The notes under the pieces are model-generated. The model was not told where the DNA came from. It did no database searches and worked only from the letters and a program-made list of their open reading frames with translations. Positions 16,009 to 24,511 of a stretch of 64,000 bases of DNA are shown piece by piece; within the stretch, counting starts at the first letter, position 1, and the number at the start of each line of letters is the position of its first letter. The stretch lies in the NCBI GenBank assembly GCA_009787085.1, contig WRGR01000044.1, positions 17,017 to 81,016 on the forward strand, written 5' to 3'. A program made the translations under genes and the position numbers. The DNA comes from Actinomycetes bacterium. Lineage in GTDB: Bacteria > Actinomycetota > Coriobacteriia > Coriobacteriales > UBA8131.

Positions 16009-16985
16009 CCGCTGACCAAGGAGCAGTAGTCGTCTGCGGCCATGTAGTCACCGTCATGGTAGTACATCGCCCGTGCCCGACAGCCACCGCACTTGTCGAT
16101 GAACGCGCAGCTGCCGCAGAGGCCGGAGTACTCTTGGCTGCGCAACCTACGGAACACCTCGTTTTCCTGCCAAAGCTGGTGGAAGGGCGTCTCCCGGACA
16201 TTGCCGATCTCCATATCCATATAGGCGCAGGGCTGAACCTTGCCCATCGGGTTGATGATGCAGTAGGATATGCCGGCCAAACAGCCGCGCCCGAAGCGCG
16301 TCTGAACGCCTACCTCCTCGGCAACTCGGGTAAACTGGGGTGCACAGGTCGGTTTGATCTCAATCGGCACCGTCTTCTGCTTGCGCATTATCCGTTCCAG
16401 TAGTTGCTCGTACTGGATGACTGCAACAGACTTCTCGAACTTGCCACGGCCAACCGGGATCAAAAAGAAGATATGGTGGGCAGCCGCGCCGATCTGGACG
16501 CTGAAATCGGTCAATGCTTCGATCTCGTGCTGGTTCCAGTCCATGACAGTGGTATGTACCTGAAAGCCGACCTCGGCCGCCCGACAGTTCTTCATGCCAG
16601 TCACTGCCATCTCCCAAGCACCGGGCAAGCCGCGGAAGTCGTCGTGCGCCTGCTTGTCAACACTGTCGATGCTGATGCCAACGCCCATGACACCGATCTG
16701 CTTCAACTCACAGGCGATGTCGGCAGTGATCAATGAGCCGTTGCTGCCCATCACCGGGCGCAAGCCAGCCTGACGGGCATAAGCCATCAGCTCTATGATG
16801 TCGGAGCGCATAAAGGGCTCGCCACCGCTGAAGATCATGATCTTGAAGCCAGCCAACACCAGCTCGTCGATCAGCTTTTTAGCCTCGGTCGTCGATAGCT
16901 CATCGGCCAGCCGCGCCCCGGCATCACGGTAGCAGTGCTTGCAGGTCATGTTGCATTGGTTGGTGGTGTTCCAAGAAACTATCAT
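16005..16985 (-). CDS. ahbD: Heme synthase AhbD, radical SAM (Fe-coproporphyrin III to heme)
   Basis: A 326-residue radical SAM enzyme. The CNMTCKHC motif at residues 11-18 holds the SAM-binding 4Fe-4S cluster, followed by SGGEPFMR. The C-terminal SPASM-like cysteines include CAYMDM and CGSCAFIDKCGGCRARA for an auxiliary cluster. AhbD oxidatively decarboxylates two propionates of iron-coproporphyrin III to the vinyl groups of haem. AhbC and AhbD are similar; the short N-terminus and the GGCRARA ending support AhbD here. The start overlaps the ahbC stop. Confidence 0.85.
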   Translation of the reverse strand: MIVSWNTTNQCNMTCKHCYRDAGARLADELSTTEAKKLIDELVLAGFKIMIFSGGEPFMRSDIIELMAYARQAGLRPVMGSNGSLITADIACELKQIGVMGVGISIDSVDKQAHDDFRGLPGAWEMAVTGMKNCRAAEVGFQVHTTVMDWNQHEIEALTDFSVQIGAAAHHIFFLIPVGRGKFEKSVAVIQYEQLLERIMRKQKTVPIEIKPTCAPQFTRVAEEVGVQTRFGRGCLAGISYCIINPMGKVQPCAYMDMEIGNVRETPFHQLWQENEVFRRLRSQEYSGLCGSCAFIDKCGGCRARAMYYHDGDYMAADDYCSLVSG

Positions 16986-18148
16986 GTGTCGTTCCCCATC
17001 CTGATCTCTTCGTCCGTTAAATAGCAGGCCGGGTCGGACTCCCAGAAATCGCCACTGACAGCCTCAGCCCGGGTGCGAAAATTGCCGTTGCAGACATCCA
17101 AAAAGGTACAACTGGCACATCTTCCCTTTAGCAGCGGCTTGCGGTCGCGTAGGCCAGCTAATATCGGATGCGCGGCCTCACGCCATATCTCGGAGAAGGG
17201 CTTGTTTTTGACGTTCCCAAAGCTGTACTGGCCGCTGAACTGGTCAGCATGGACGTTTCCCTCGTTGTCAACACAGCCGATAGCGATGCCCGAACGGTTG
17301 CCGCCGTTGCGGCGCAGCATCTGCAGGATGGCCGGATCCTTCATCTTCAGGTAGAGGTAAACACCGTCAGCATGGTTGTCGACGGTCAGGACCTCTTTGC
17401 TCAGGCCCTTCTCCCTCATTCTCATAGTTCGCTCGATTATTCTTTCCATCACAGCCCGGGACTGCTCCGCTGAGATGTCTTGCTGCCGCATCGAGTGGCC
17501 TCGTCCGGAGTAGACCAAATGGTAGAAACAGACCCGGTCGACTTGTTCTGCCTCTAAAAGGTCGAAGATACTATCGATTTCTGTGTAGTTGTGCTTGTTG
17601 ATGGTGAAGCGCAGCCCCACCCGTTGCCCCACGGCCACACAGTTGCGGATCCCCGCCAATGCTTGCGCAAAGGCTCCGTCCTGGCCACGGAAGCGGTCGT
17701 TGGTCGGCTCTAGGCCATCTAGGCTGATGCCCACGTAGCCGACCCCCAGCTCTTTGAGTTTGGCGGCCATCTCTGGGTCGATCAAGGTACCGTTGGTCGA
17801 TAGGGTAGCGCGAATGCCGCGCTGGACGGCATGGGCGATCAGCTCAAGGATGTCCTGACGCATCAGCGGCTCACCGCCCGAAAACAGCAGCACTGGGCTT
17901 TGAAACGCCGCTAAATCATCGATCAAGGCCCGAGCCTGGCCATTGTCCAACTCGTTTTGATAGGCTTTGTCCTGCGATGCACTGTAGCAATGCGCACAGC
18001 GCAGGTTGCATGTCCTAGTGCAGTTCCAGACGACCACCGGCCCTTTGCCTGTCGACACGCCATGGGTGCCACGAGCAGTTTCGGAGGTATACCGCAGGCT
18101 GTCTCCATAATGCTCGGCCCCGGTAAGTAGCTTGGTAATACTGATCAT
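16982..18148 (-). CDS. ahbC: 12,18-didecarboxysiroheme deacetylase AhbC, radical SAM
   Basis: A 388-residue radical SAM enzyme with the cluster motif CTRTCNLRCAHC, where C47, C51 and C54 form CX3CX2C, and SGGEPLMRQDI downstream. The N-terminus MISITKLLTGAEHYGDSLRY and the ending CNGNFRTRAEAVSGDFWESD, then PACYLTDEEI, are characteristic of AhbC (formerly NirJ-like). It removes the acetate side chains at C2 and C7 to give iron-coproporphyrin III. TAGGAG lies before the ATG. First gene of the operon, divergent from a PflX-like gene. Confidence 0.87.
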   Translation of the reverse strand: MISITKLLTGAEHYGDSLRYTSETARGTHGVSTGKGPVVVWNCTRTCNLRCAHCYSASQDKAYQNELDNGQARALIDDLAAFQSPVLLFSGGEPLMRQDILELIAHAVQRGIRATLSTNGTLIDPEMAAKLKELGVGYVGISLDGLEPTNDRFRGQDGAFAQALAGIRNCVAVGQRVGLRFTINKHNYTEIDSIFDLLEAEQVDRVCFYHLVYSGRGHSMRQQDISAEQSRAVMERIIERTMRMREKGLSKEVLTVDNHADGVYLYLKMKDPAILQMLRRNGGNRSGIAIGCVDNEGNVHADQFSGQYSFGNVKNKPFSEIWREAAHPILAGLRDRKPLLKGRCASCTFLDVCNGNFRTRAEAVSGDFWESDPACYLTDEEIRMGNDT

Positions 18149-18305
18149 TTGGCTCCTATGGTTGCTTCCGATACGACACTTAAAGATATTATCACGTGAT
18201 CCAGAGGATCAAAACGACTTTGTAGCCCGGCCATATGCATGTTGAAGCAACATTGTAATTTGGCTGCTGCTGTTTGATAGGCTGTTCGGGCTCTACAATA
18301 TAAGG

Positions 18306-19253
18306 ATGCCAGAGATACCAGAGAACACCTCGCTGAATTCGCCACCTTCGGAATTGACCGCTTGCCGGCTTTGCCCCCGTGCTTGTCAGACCAACCGCGC
18401 AGTCGGGAAACGGGGAGTTTGCGGTGCCGACGATACGCTGCAAGTAGCACGGGCTGCCCTGCACTTCTGGGAAGAGCCGCCGATCTCTGGAGAAAACGGG
18501 TCTGGAACTGTGTTCTTCGCCAACTGCCCTTTACATTGCTGCTATTGCCAAAACGCCGAGATCTCCGAGGGGCGGGTCGGCCGAGCCATCAGCATACAGC
18601 GGCTGGCGGATATTTTTCTGGAGCTACAAGAACAAGGCGCACTGAACATCAACTTGGTCACTGCCAGCCAGTACGCCCTGCAGGTCATCGAGGCCGCCGC
18701 TGCCGCCCGCCAGAGTGGGATGAGGTTGCCGATAGTCTGGAACAGCTCCGGCTATGAGGCCATCACCACCATCCGGGCGCTGCGGGGTACAGTCGATGCC
18801 TGGCTGATGGATTTCCGCTACGCCTCGCCCGAGCTGGCTCGCCGTTACTCACAGGCCCCTGATTACCCCCAAGTTGCCGAAATGGCCGTTGCGGCAGCCT
18901 TCGAGCAGTCCGGAAGCTACCGCCTGAATGCCGCCGGCCATTTGACCAGCGGTTTGGTGGTGCGCTTCTTACTGCTGCCCGGACAGCTAGACGATGCTGT
19001 CCGCTGCTTGAACACGGTGTTTGAGATCTGTGGAGATCAAGCTTGTTACTCTTTGATGAGCCAATACACACCGCCCGCTAAAGCGGTGCCGAACATGCCT
19101 GAGCTGTCCGAGCCGGTCAGTCAACGTGACTACAACTGGTTGATCGACCATGCCTTGGATCTCGGTATCAGCAACAGCTTCATGCAAGAGGGGACGTGCG
19201 CCGAAGCAAGCTTCATACCGCCCTTTGACCTGACAGGAGTACTACAGAGATGA
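18306..19253 (+). CDS. Radical SAM protein, PflX family (PFL-activase homologue)
   Basis: A 315-residue cytosolic protein. N-terminal cysteines CRLCPRAC and GVCG come first, then the radical SAM motif CPLHCCYC (C74, C78, C81). Family COG1313 members resemble pyruvate formate-lyase activases but their substrate is not established. Read as NCPLHCCYCQNAEIS, the motif is nearly invariant in this family. It lies head-to-head with ahbC (157 bp apart) and 12 bp before queA, with which it may form an operon. The ribosome site before ATG 18306 is weak. Confidence 0.8.
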   Translation: MPEIPENTSLNSPPSELTACRLCPRACQTNRAVGKRGVCGADDTLQVARAALHFWEEPPISGENGSGTVFFANCPLHCCYCQNAEISEGRVGRAISIQRLADIFLELQEQGALNINLVTASQYALQVIEAAAAARQSGMRLPIVWNSSGYEAITTIRALRGTVDAWLMDFRYASPELARRYSQAPDYPQVAEMAVAAAFEQSGSYRLNAAGHLTSGLVVRFLLLPGQLDDAVRCLNTVFEICGDQACYSLMSQYTPPAKAVPNMPELSEPVSQRDYNWLIDHALDLGISNSFMQEGTCAEASFIPPFDLTGVLQR

Positions 19254-19265
19254 AAGGGTCAAGAA

Positions 19266-20339
19266 TTGAACCTGTCCGATTTTGACTATGAACTACCAGA
19301 AGCATCCATAGCCCAAAAGCCTTGCGAGCAGCGTGACGGCTCACGCCTGATGGTCATCGACCGTGCCAGCGGCCGAGTCGAGCATCGCCACTTCTACGAT
19401 TTGCCTAGCTACCTGAGAGCCGGTGACGTGCTGGTGTTCAACGACTCCCGGGTCATTCCAGCCCGCCTCTTTGGAGAAAAGCAGGGCACCGGGGCAAAAA
19501 TCGAGCTGCTCTTGATCCACCCCTTGTCTGGGCATGAGATCAGCGACTTGGAATGGCTGGTGTTGGCCAAGCCGGCACGCCGCCTGAAGGTCGGCGACCG
19601 GGTGGCAATCGCTCCGGGCTTCTCAGCTGTCATAACGGCCAAACACGACGATGGCAGTCTGGACGCGGTTTTCGAGACAGAGCTGGGCATGTTGGCAGAC
19701 CTCCATAGCAACGGCACGATGCCCCTGCCGCCATACATCAAACGGACAGCCGAGGCCGCCGACAGCGAGCGTTACCAGACAGTCTACGCCAGCGACCCCG
19801 GTTCAGTTGCTGCTCCCACTGCCGGCCTACACTTCACACCGGACATCCTGCAACAGTGCAGCGCAAGGGGAGTGCAGTTGGCAAAACTGACGCTTCACGT
19901 TGGCCTCGGCACCTTCCGCGCCGTTCAAGAAAGCCAGATCGAGCAACACCAGATGCACGAGGAATGGTACCGGGTAGGCCAAGGGACAGCAGTGGCCATA
20001 AACGCAGCCAAACAGGAAGGCCGACGGGTGATCTGTGTCGGCACCACCTCGGTAAGAAGCCTAGAAAGCGCCGCCCAGGCTGCTAGCGGGACTGGGAGCA
20101 AGGGCAGAGCGACAGGCATAGTGCGCCCGGGCTGGCAGAAGACCGACATCTTCATCTACCCCGGCTACCAATTCAAGATAACTGACGCGATGATCACCAA
20201 CTTCCACCTACCAAAGTCAACACTGCTGATGCTGGTGTCGGCTTTCTATGACCGAGAGAAGATACTGTCAGCCTACAGCCAAGCAGTAACCGAGGGTTAC
20301 CGCTTCTTCAGCTACGGCGACGCAATGCTGATACTGTAG
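19266..20339 (+). CDS. queA: S-adenosylmethionine:tRNA ribosyltransferase-isomerase QueA
   Basis: A 357-residue enzyme adding the ribosyl part of SAM to preQ1 in tRNA, the penultimate queuosine step. The start is TTG at 19266 after AAAGGG. Family segments include the N-terminus FDYELPEASIAQKP, the block VFNDSRVIPARLFG, then GLHFT and a C-terminal TNFHLPKSTLLMLVSAF. Length and order are standard. The gene is convergent with an HD-domain gene. Confidence 0.95.
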   Translation: MNLSDFDYELPEASIAQKPCEQRDGSRLMVIDRASGRVEHRHFYDLPSYLRAGDVLVFNDSRVIPARLFGEKQGTGAKIELLLIHPLSGHEISDLEWLVLAKPARRLKVGDRVAIAPGFSAVITAKHDDGSLDAVFETELGMLADLHSNGTMPLPPYIKRTAEAADSERYQTVYASDPGSVAAPTAGLHFTPDILQQCSARGVQLAKLTLHVGLGTFRAVQESQIEQHQMHEEWYRVGQGTAVAINAAKQEGRRVICVGTTSVRSLESAAQAASGTGSKGRATGIVRPGWQKTDIFIYPGYQFKITDAMITNFHLPKSTLLMLVSAFYDREKILSAYSQAVTEGYRFFSYGDAMLIL

Positions 20340-20423
20340 GGTTTCCTCAACACTTAACTTTACATAAGATATATTATCAGACTTTTTTTAGCAACCTAAT
20401 CGGAGACTTTGCCTGATAGTTCT

Positions 20424-20452
20424 TTAATGAGGCACCGAAGTGCAGTCATTAA
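20424..20452 (-). terminator. UUCG-capped hairpin at the end of the HD-domain gene
   Basis: TTAATGA and TCATTAA enclose GCAC/GTGC with a four-base loop that reads TTCG on the minus strand. This very stable fold lies 28-56 bp after the HD stop codon. No T run follows it, so it is more likely an RNA 3'-end stabiliser or a factor-dependent stop. Confidence 0.5.
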
Positions 20453-20479
20453 TGCGGCATTAACCGAACCGGCATCTCC

Positions 20480-21037
20480 CTAGCTCACATAATCTAAGCT
20501 GCGCATGGCCTGGATCGTCTGCTCGATCAGCTCGTCAAGCGTCCAGCCGAGTTTATCGGCTCCGGCCTGGATCGTTTCTCTGGACACTCCGGCGGCAAAG
20601 CTCGGCTGCTTGAACTTTTTCTTTACCGATTTCACTTCCAAGTCTTGGACACTTCCCGAAGGGCGCATCACCGCCACCGCACCGATTAGGCCGGTCAGCT
20701 CGTCGGCGGCATAGAGGATCTTCTCCATCTCTGACTCCGGCTGGTAGGTGGTGTTCGTCATGCCCCAGCCGTGGCTCATTGCTGATCGGATCACGCCCTC
20801 GTCAACATCATGGGCACGCAGCAGCTCCACGCCTTTGACGCAGTGCTCATCGGCGAACTGCTCATAGTCGATGTCATGCAAGGCACCAACCGCATACCAG
20901 TAGTCCTCGTTGCCGGGGTCATGGCTTTGGGCATACCAAGCCAAAACGCCGCCGACTATGCGGGAGTGCTGGATATGGAAGTCCTCGCTGTTGTACTCCT
21001 TGACAAGCTGATCGGCCTGCTCTCTGCTGGGGATCAT
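20480..21037 (-). CDS. HD-domain phosphohydrolase
   Basis: A 185-residue protein. The start at ATG 21037 is preferred over upstream codons because GAGAGGA is placed correctly before it. His24, the HD pair at residues 54-55 (ALHDIDYEQ) and later conserved positions in SHGWGM and YAADELTG form the metal site of the HD superfamily, which hydrolyses phosphate esters of nucleotides or related molecules. The true substrate is unknown. Its stop codon abuts a diverged copy of a short element also seen after three other genes here. Confidence 0.8.
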   Translation of the reverse strand: MIPSREQADQLVKEYNSEDFHIQHSRIVGGVLAWYAQSHDPGNEDYWYAVGALHDIDYEQFADEHCVKGVELLRAHDVDEGVIRSAMSHGWGMTNTTYQPESEMEKILYAADELTGLIGAVAVMRPSGSVQDLEVKSVKKKFKQPSFAAGVSRETIQAGADKLGWTLDELIEQTIQAMRSLDYVS

Positions 21038-21180
21038 ATGTTTCCTCTCGTTTGTCTGGACGCATTGCCCATATCTATCGGCACTGCGAAAACCACGAAC
21101 CATAAAGTCGCAGCCTTTGCCCAACCTTTGCCCTCGCCAGTAGCCTAGGAGATAGCGACTCTGAGTCCGCAACGACTGTA

Positions 21181-21204
21181 GTATAGTAAAACATACTACT
21201 ATAC
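21181..21204. promoter_or_regulatory. Inverted repeat upstream of the DUF362 ferredoxin gene (operator candidate)
   Basis: GTATAGTA at 21181-21188 and TACTATAC at 21197-21204 are perfect complements with an 8-nt centre. The right arm overlaps a TATACT -10-like sequence (21200-21205). A repressor bound here would cover the promoter of the gene starting at 21237. Confidence 0.45.
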
Positions 21205-21236
21205 TGCCTGTAGAAATGAGAAGAGGGATAAGCCCC

Positions 21237-22403
21237 ATGCCCCAGCAGCAACAGCCCAACAGCGGCACAGCCAGCGCCGCGAAAGTCTATTTCACATCAA
21301 TGAAGCTCAAGGACGGTCAAAGCCTGCCCTCTAAGCTCGACTGCCTTTGCCGCAGCGCCGGCCTGGCCGACATCGACTTCGACCGTCAGTTCACGGCGAT
21401 TAAAATACATTTCGGAGAGGCTGGCAACCTCGCCTACCTACGCCCCAATTACGCCAAAGTGCTTGTTGATCTGGTGCGCGAGTTGGGTGGTCGGCCATTC
21501 TTGACTGACTGCAACACCCTTTATCCCGGCCGTCGTAAGAACGCCTTGGAACACCTGGAGCTAGCCTACGAGCACGGCTTCTCGCCTTTCTCCACTGGCT
21601 GCCATATCATTATCGGTGACGGCTTAACCGGAAGCGACGAGGTGCTGGTGCCGGTAAACGGTGGCCAGTATTTAAAGGCAGCCAAGATCGGCCGGGCGAT
21701 CATGGATGCCGATATCCTGATTTCCCTGAACCATTTCAAAGGCCATATCGAAACCGGCTTCGGCGGTGCCATCAAGAATATCGGCATGGGCGCTGGCTCA
21801 CGGGCGGGTAAGATGGAAATGCACGCTTCGACCGGCCCCAAGATCAACAGCAAGGCCTGCATCGGCTGCCAAAAGTGCAGCCGCTACTGTGCGTCCGATG
21901 CCATCGGTTATCCTGAGCCGGATAAAAAGGCGGTCATCGACTCACAGAAGTGTGTGGAATGCGGCCACTGCATCAGCGCCTGCCCGACCGATGCCATATA
22001 CTCCGGGTTCGATGAGGCATCCGAGCTTTTGGCAGCTAAGATCGCCGAGTACACCAAAGCCGTCTTGGACGGTCGCCCACACTTCCACATCAACTTGGTT
22101 ATCGACGTTTCGCCGCTCTGCGACTGCTGGAGTGCTAACGATTTGCCAATTGTCCCAGACGTCGGTTTCTTCGCTTCCAAAGACCCGGTGGCCTTGGATA
22201 TGGCCTCGGCCGATGCCGTCAATGCCCAGCCGGTGAACGCCAACTCTGATTTAGCAGCCGCCCTCGGCGGCCATGGCCACGGCTTCGAGGATCAAGACTA
22301 CTTCATGGCCATCAACAGCCATTCCGATTGGCGTAAGACCTTGGAGCATGCTGAGAAGCTAGGTTTGGGCAGCTGCCGCTACGATCTGGTCGAGGTGGGC
22401 TGA
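21237..22403 (+). CDS. DUF362 protein with two 4Fe-4S clusters (ferredoxin-type)
   Basis: 388 residues from ATG 21237, chosen over ATG 21216 because GAGGG lies 9 nt upstream. The N-terminal half is a DUF362 domain (FTAIKIHFGEAGNLAYLRPN and NHFKGHIETGFGGAIKNIGM). Two adjacent ferredoxin motifs follow, CIGCQKCSRYCASDAI and CVECGHCISACPTDAI, each binding a 4Fe-4S cluster. Members are proposed to take part in electron transfer or metal-cofactor tasks, but no reaction is established. Divergent from the HD-domain gene. Confidence 0.82.
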   Translation: MPQQQQPNSGTASAAKVYFTSMKLKDGQSLPSKLDCLCRSAGLADIDFDRQFTAIKIHFGEAGNLAYLRPNYAKVLVDLVRELGGRPFLTDCNTLYPGRRKNALEHLELAYEHGFSPFSTGCHIIIGDGLTGSDEVLVPVNGGQYLKAAKIGRAIMDADILISLNHFKGHIETGFGGAIKNIGMGAGSRAGKMEMHASTGPKINSKACIGCQKCSRYCASDAIGYPEPDKKAVIDSQKCVECGHCISACPTDAIYSGFDEASELLAAKIAEYTKAVLDGRPHFHINLVIDVSPLCDCWSANDLPIVPDVGFFASKDPVALDMASADAVNAQPVNANSDLAAALGGHGHGFEDQDYFMAINSHSDWRKTLEHAEKLGLGSCRYDLVEVG

Positions 22404-22435
22404 GCGGCAGCTGCCCCTCGCCCGGCAAACTGCAA

Positions 22436-22468
22436 CAGTGCCAACCTTGCGAGGCAGTATTGGCACTG
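22436..22468. terminator. 9-bp hairpin between converging genes
   Basis: CAGTGCCAA at 22436-22444 pairs with TTGGCACTG at 22460-22468 around a 15-nt loop. It lies between the DUF362 stop and the RNase J stop, so it could end both transcripts. No U-tract is evident. Confidence 0.45.
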
Positions 22469-22482
22469 GCACTGGCGTGGCA

Positions 22483-22503
22483 GCATTAATCGGCGTTTCC
22501 CTA
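22483..22503 (-). repeat. Dispersed 3'-end element, copy 1 (after RNase J)
   Basis: On the minus strand the RNase J stop TAG runs directly into GGAAACGCCGATTAATGC. Near-identical sequence abuts or closely follows the stop codons at 33101 and 45564, with a diverged copy at 20480. Confidence 0.6.
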
Positions 22504-24399
22504 GACGTCCATCAACAGCGGGATGACCATCGGCCGTCGGCGACTACGCTCCCAAAGCAAGCTAGAGACCCGCTCGCGCAGGGCACGCTGCAACTGGCGG
22601 GGGTTGGAGCGGTGCTCCTTGGCAAAGTCTGTGACGGTCCTGTCGACGATCGCCGTCAGGTCATCGATCAGCTTGCTGTCGTCAGAGCCGCTGACACCAC
22701 GCATGATGATCTCTGGTTTGCCCACCAACTGGGAGTCTTTCTTGCGAATCACACAGACCACCGTGACCACACCATCGGAGGAAAGCGTCTGACGGTCTTT
22801 GAGCACCACTGCTGAGACATCTCCAACCGAGAGGCCGTCAACATAAACGATACCGCTCTCGACCGGCTCCCCCCTCTTCAGCTGGCCGTCCTCCATCAGC
22901 AAGGTGTCACCGCTGTCCAAAATGAATATCGATGACTCGGGGATGCCCACTGCCTTGGCCAAGTTGGCATGCGCCCGCAGGTGCTGTGCCTCGCCGTGAA
23001 CGGGCATGAACGCCCGGGGCTGGGAGAGCACCATCATTAGCTTCAGCTCCTCGGCACTGCCATGGCCAGAAACATGCACCAAGGCGCGCTGTTTGTCGTA
23101 GATCTCAGCACCAGAGCGGGAGAGGGCATTGATCACCCGGGTCACCGCCGTCTCGTTGCCGGGCACCGGCGAGGCCGAGATGATCACTGTATCGCCTTCC
23201 TCAATGTTTACTGTGCGGTGCTCGCTGTTGGCCATCCGGGCAAGTGCCGATAGTGGCTCGCCTTGGCTGCCAGTACACATCACAACCAGCTGTTCGGGCG
23301 GTATGCCCTTGGCCTCGTAGGCATCGATCAGCCGACTGTCCTCGACCCGTAGGTAGCCAAGCTCACGGGCGATACGGGTGTTGGTGAGCATCGAACGTCC
23401 GGTCACCGCGATCTTCCGCCCGCTCTCCAAGGCCGCGTCACAGACCTGCTGGATACGGTGGATCTGACTGGAGAAGGAGGCCACAATCACCCTCTGGCTA
23501 GCCGAGCTGATGATCTGTTTCAGGACTTTGCCAACCTCGGCCTCCGAGGTGGTAAAGCCGGGTTTGACTGCGTTAGTCGAGTCGGACATCAAGAGGTCCA
23601 CACCGACCTGTGAGAACTTGGTGATTGCCGCAAAGTCAGTGCGAACACCGTCGATCGGCGTTTGGTCGAGCTTAAAGTCACCAGTGTGCAACACGTTGCC
23701 TGCTGGTGTGCTGATGAACAGGCCAAAGGAGGCCGGTATGGAATGGTTGACGCTGAAGAAGTCGACAGCAAAGCTACCTAGCGAGACATGCTCACCGGCC
23801 ACCACCTCACGGAAATGGCGGTTTTTGATACGGTGTTCATCCAGCTTGCCCTCGATCAGCCCCAACGTCAACTTAGAACCGATGATCTGGATACGCGAGT
23901 CATTCAGGTCCTTTAACAGAAACGGCAGGGCACCGGTATGGTCCTCGTGACCATGGGTGATGATCAGGGCACGCAGCCGTTTCTCGTTTTCCAAGATGTA
24001 GGTATAGTCCGGCAAGATCAAGTCGATGCCAGGATGGTTGTCGTCGGGGAACATCAGGCCGGCATCAACGACGATCATATCGTCACCGTACTCGAAGACC
24101 GTCATGTTCTTGCCGATACCGTCCAAGCCGCCGAGCGGGATGATTCTCAGGGTACCGTTCTTGGTGCCCCGCTGCTGGCTTGTGCTTTTCTGATTGCCGT
24201 GATCACGCCGACCATCGGTCAAAGCTTGATCATGCTGGGCGGCAGCCAAAGTCTGTCTGCCTTGGCGACCCTTGGCCTGTCGGTTGCTGTTCCGTCGCTC
24301 CGTACTATTTGCTTGCCCCCTGCTGCCTTGTAGTGCCTTACTGCTCTTAGCATCGATATTGCGACGCACAAGAGAACCCGGATCCTTGCTCTTAGCCAA
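22501..24399 (-). CDS. rnj: Ribonuclease J
   Basis: 632 residues from TTG 24399, which has GGAGG five nucleotides upstream; the GTG two codons earlier would overlap that site. Residues 1-82 are a basic, Ser/Gln/Arg-rich extension. The metallo-beta-lactamase domain starts LRIIPLGGLDGIGKNM, with the metal motif HGHEDH at 149-154, followed by the beta-CASP region and a C-terminal domain ending RRRPMVIPLLMDV. It degrades and matures mRNA and rRNA as an endo- and 5'-3' exonuclease. The dapA gene lies 112 bp upstream on the same strand, a common actinobacterial order. Confidence 0.93.
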   Translation of the reverse strand: MAKSKDPGSLVRRNIDAKSSKALQGSRGQANSTERRNSNRQAKGRQGRQTLAAAQHDQALTDGRRDHGNQKSTSQQRGTKNGTLRIIPLGGLDGIGKNMTVFEYGDDMIVVDAGLMFPDDNHPGIDLILPDYTYILENEKRLRALIITHGHEDHTGALPFLLKDLNDSRIQIIGSKLTLGLIEGKLDEHRIKNRHFREVVAGEHVSLGSFAVDFFSVNHSIPASFGLFISTPAGNVLHTGDFKLDQTPIDGVRTDFAAITKFSQVGVDLLMSDSTNAVKPGFTTSEAEVGKVLKQIISSASQRVIVASFSSQIHRIQQVCDAALESGRKIAVTGRSMLTNTRIARELGYLRVEDSRLIDAYEAKGIPPEQLVVMCTGSQGEPLSALARMANSEHRTVNIEEGDTVIISASPVPGNETAVTRVINALSRSGAEIYDKQRALVHVSGHGSAEELKLMMVLSQPRAFMPVHGEAQHLRAHANLAKAVGIPESSIFILDSGDTLLMEDGQLKRGEPVESGIVYVDGLSVGDVSAVVLKDRQTLSSDGVVTVVCVIRKKDSQLVGKPEIIMRGVSGSDDSKLIDDLTAIVDRTVTDFAKEHRSNPRQLQRALRERVSSLLWERSRRRPMVIPLLMDV

Positions 24400-24511
24400 G
24401 GACACCTCCGTTCATTATTACGCTCATGCCCGCATCCCGCAGGCCTGCTTGCTGCCGACAAGCATTTTTCTCACTATTGCTAATCAGGTTATCACCTGTT
24501 ACTATTATCGC

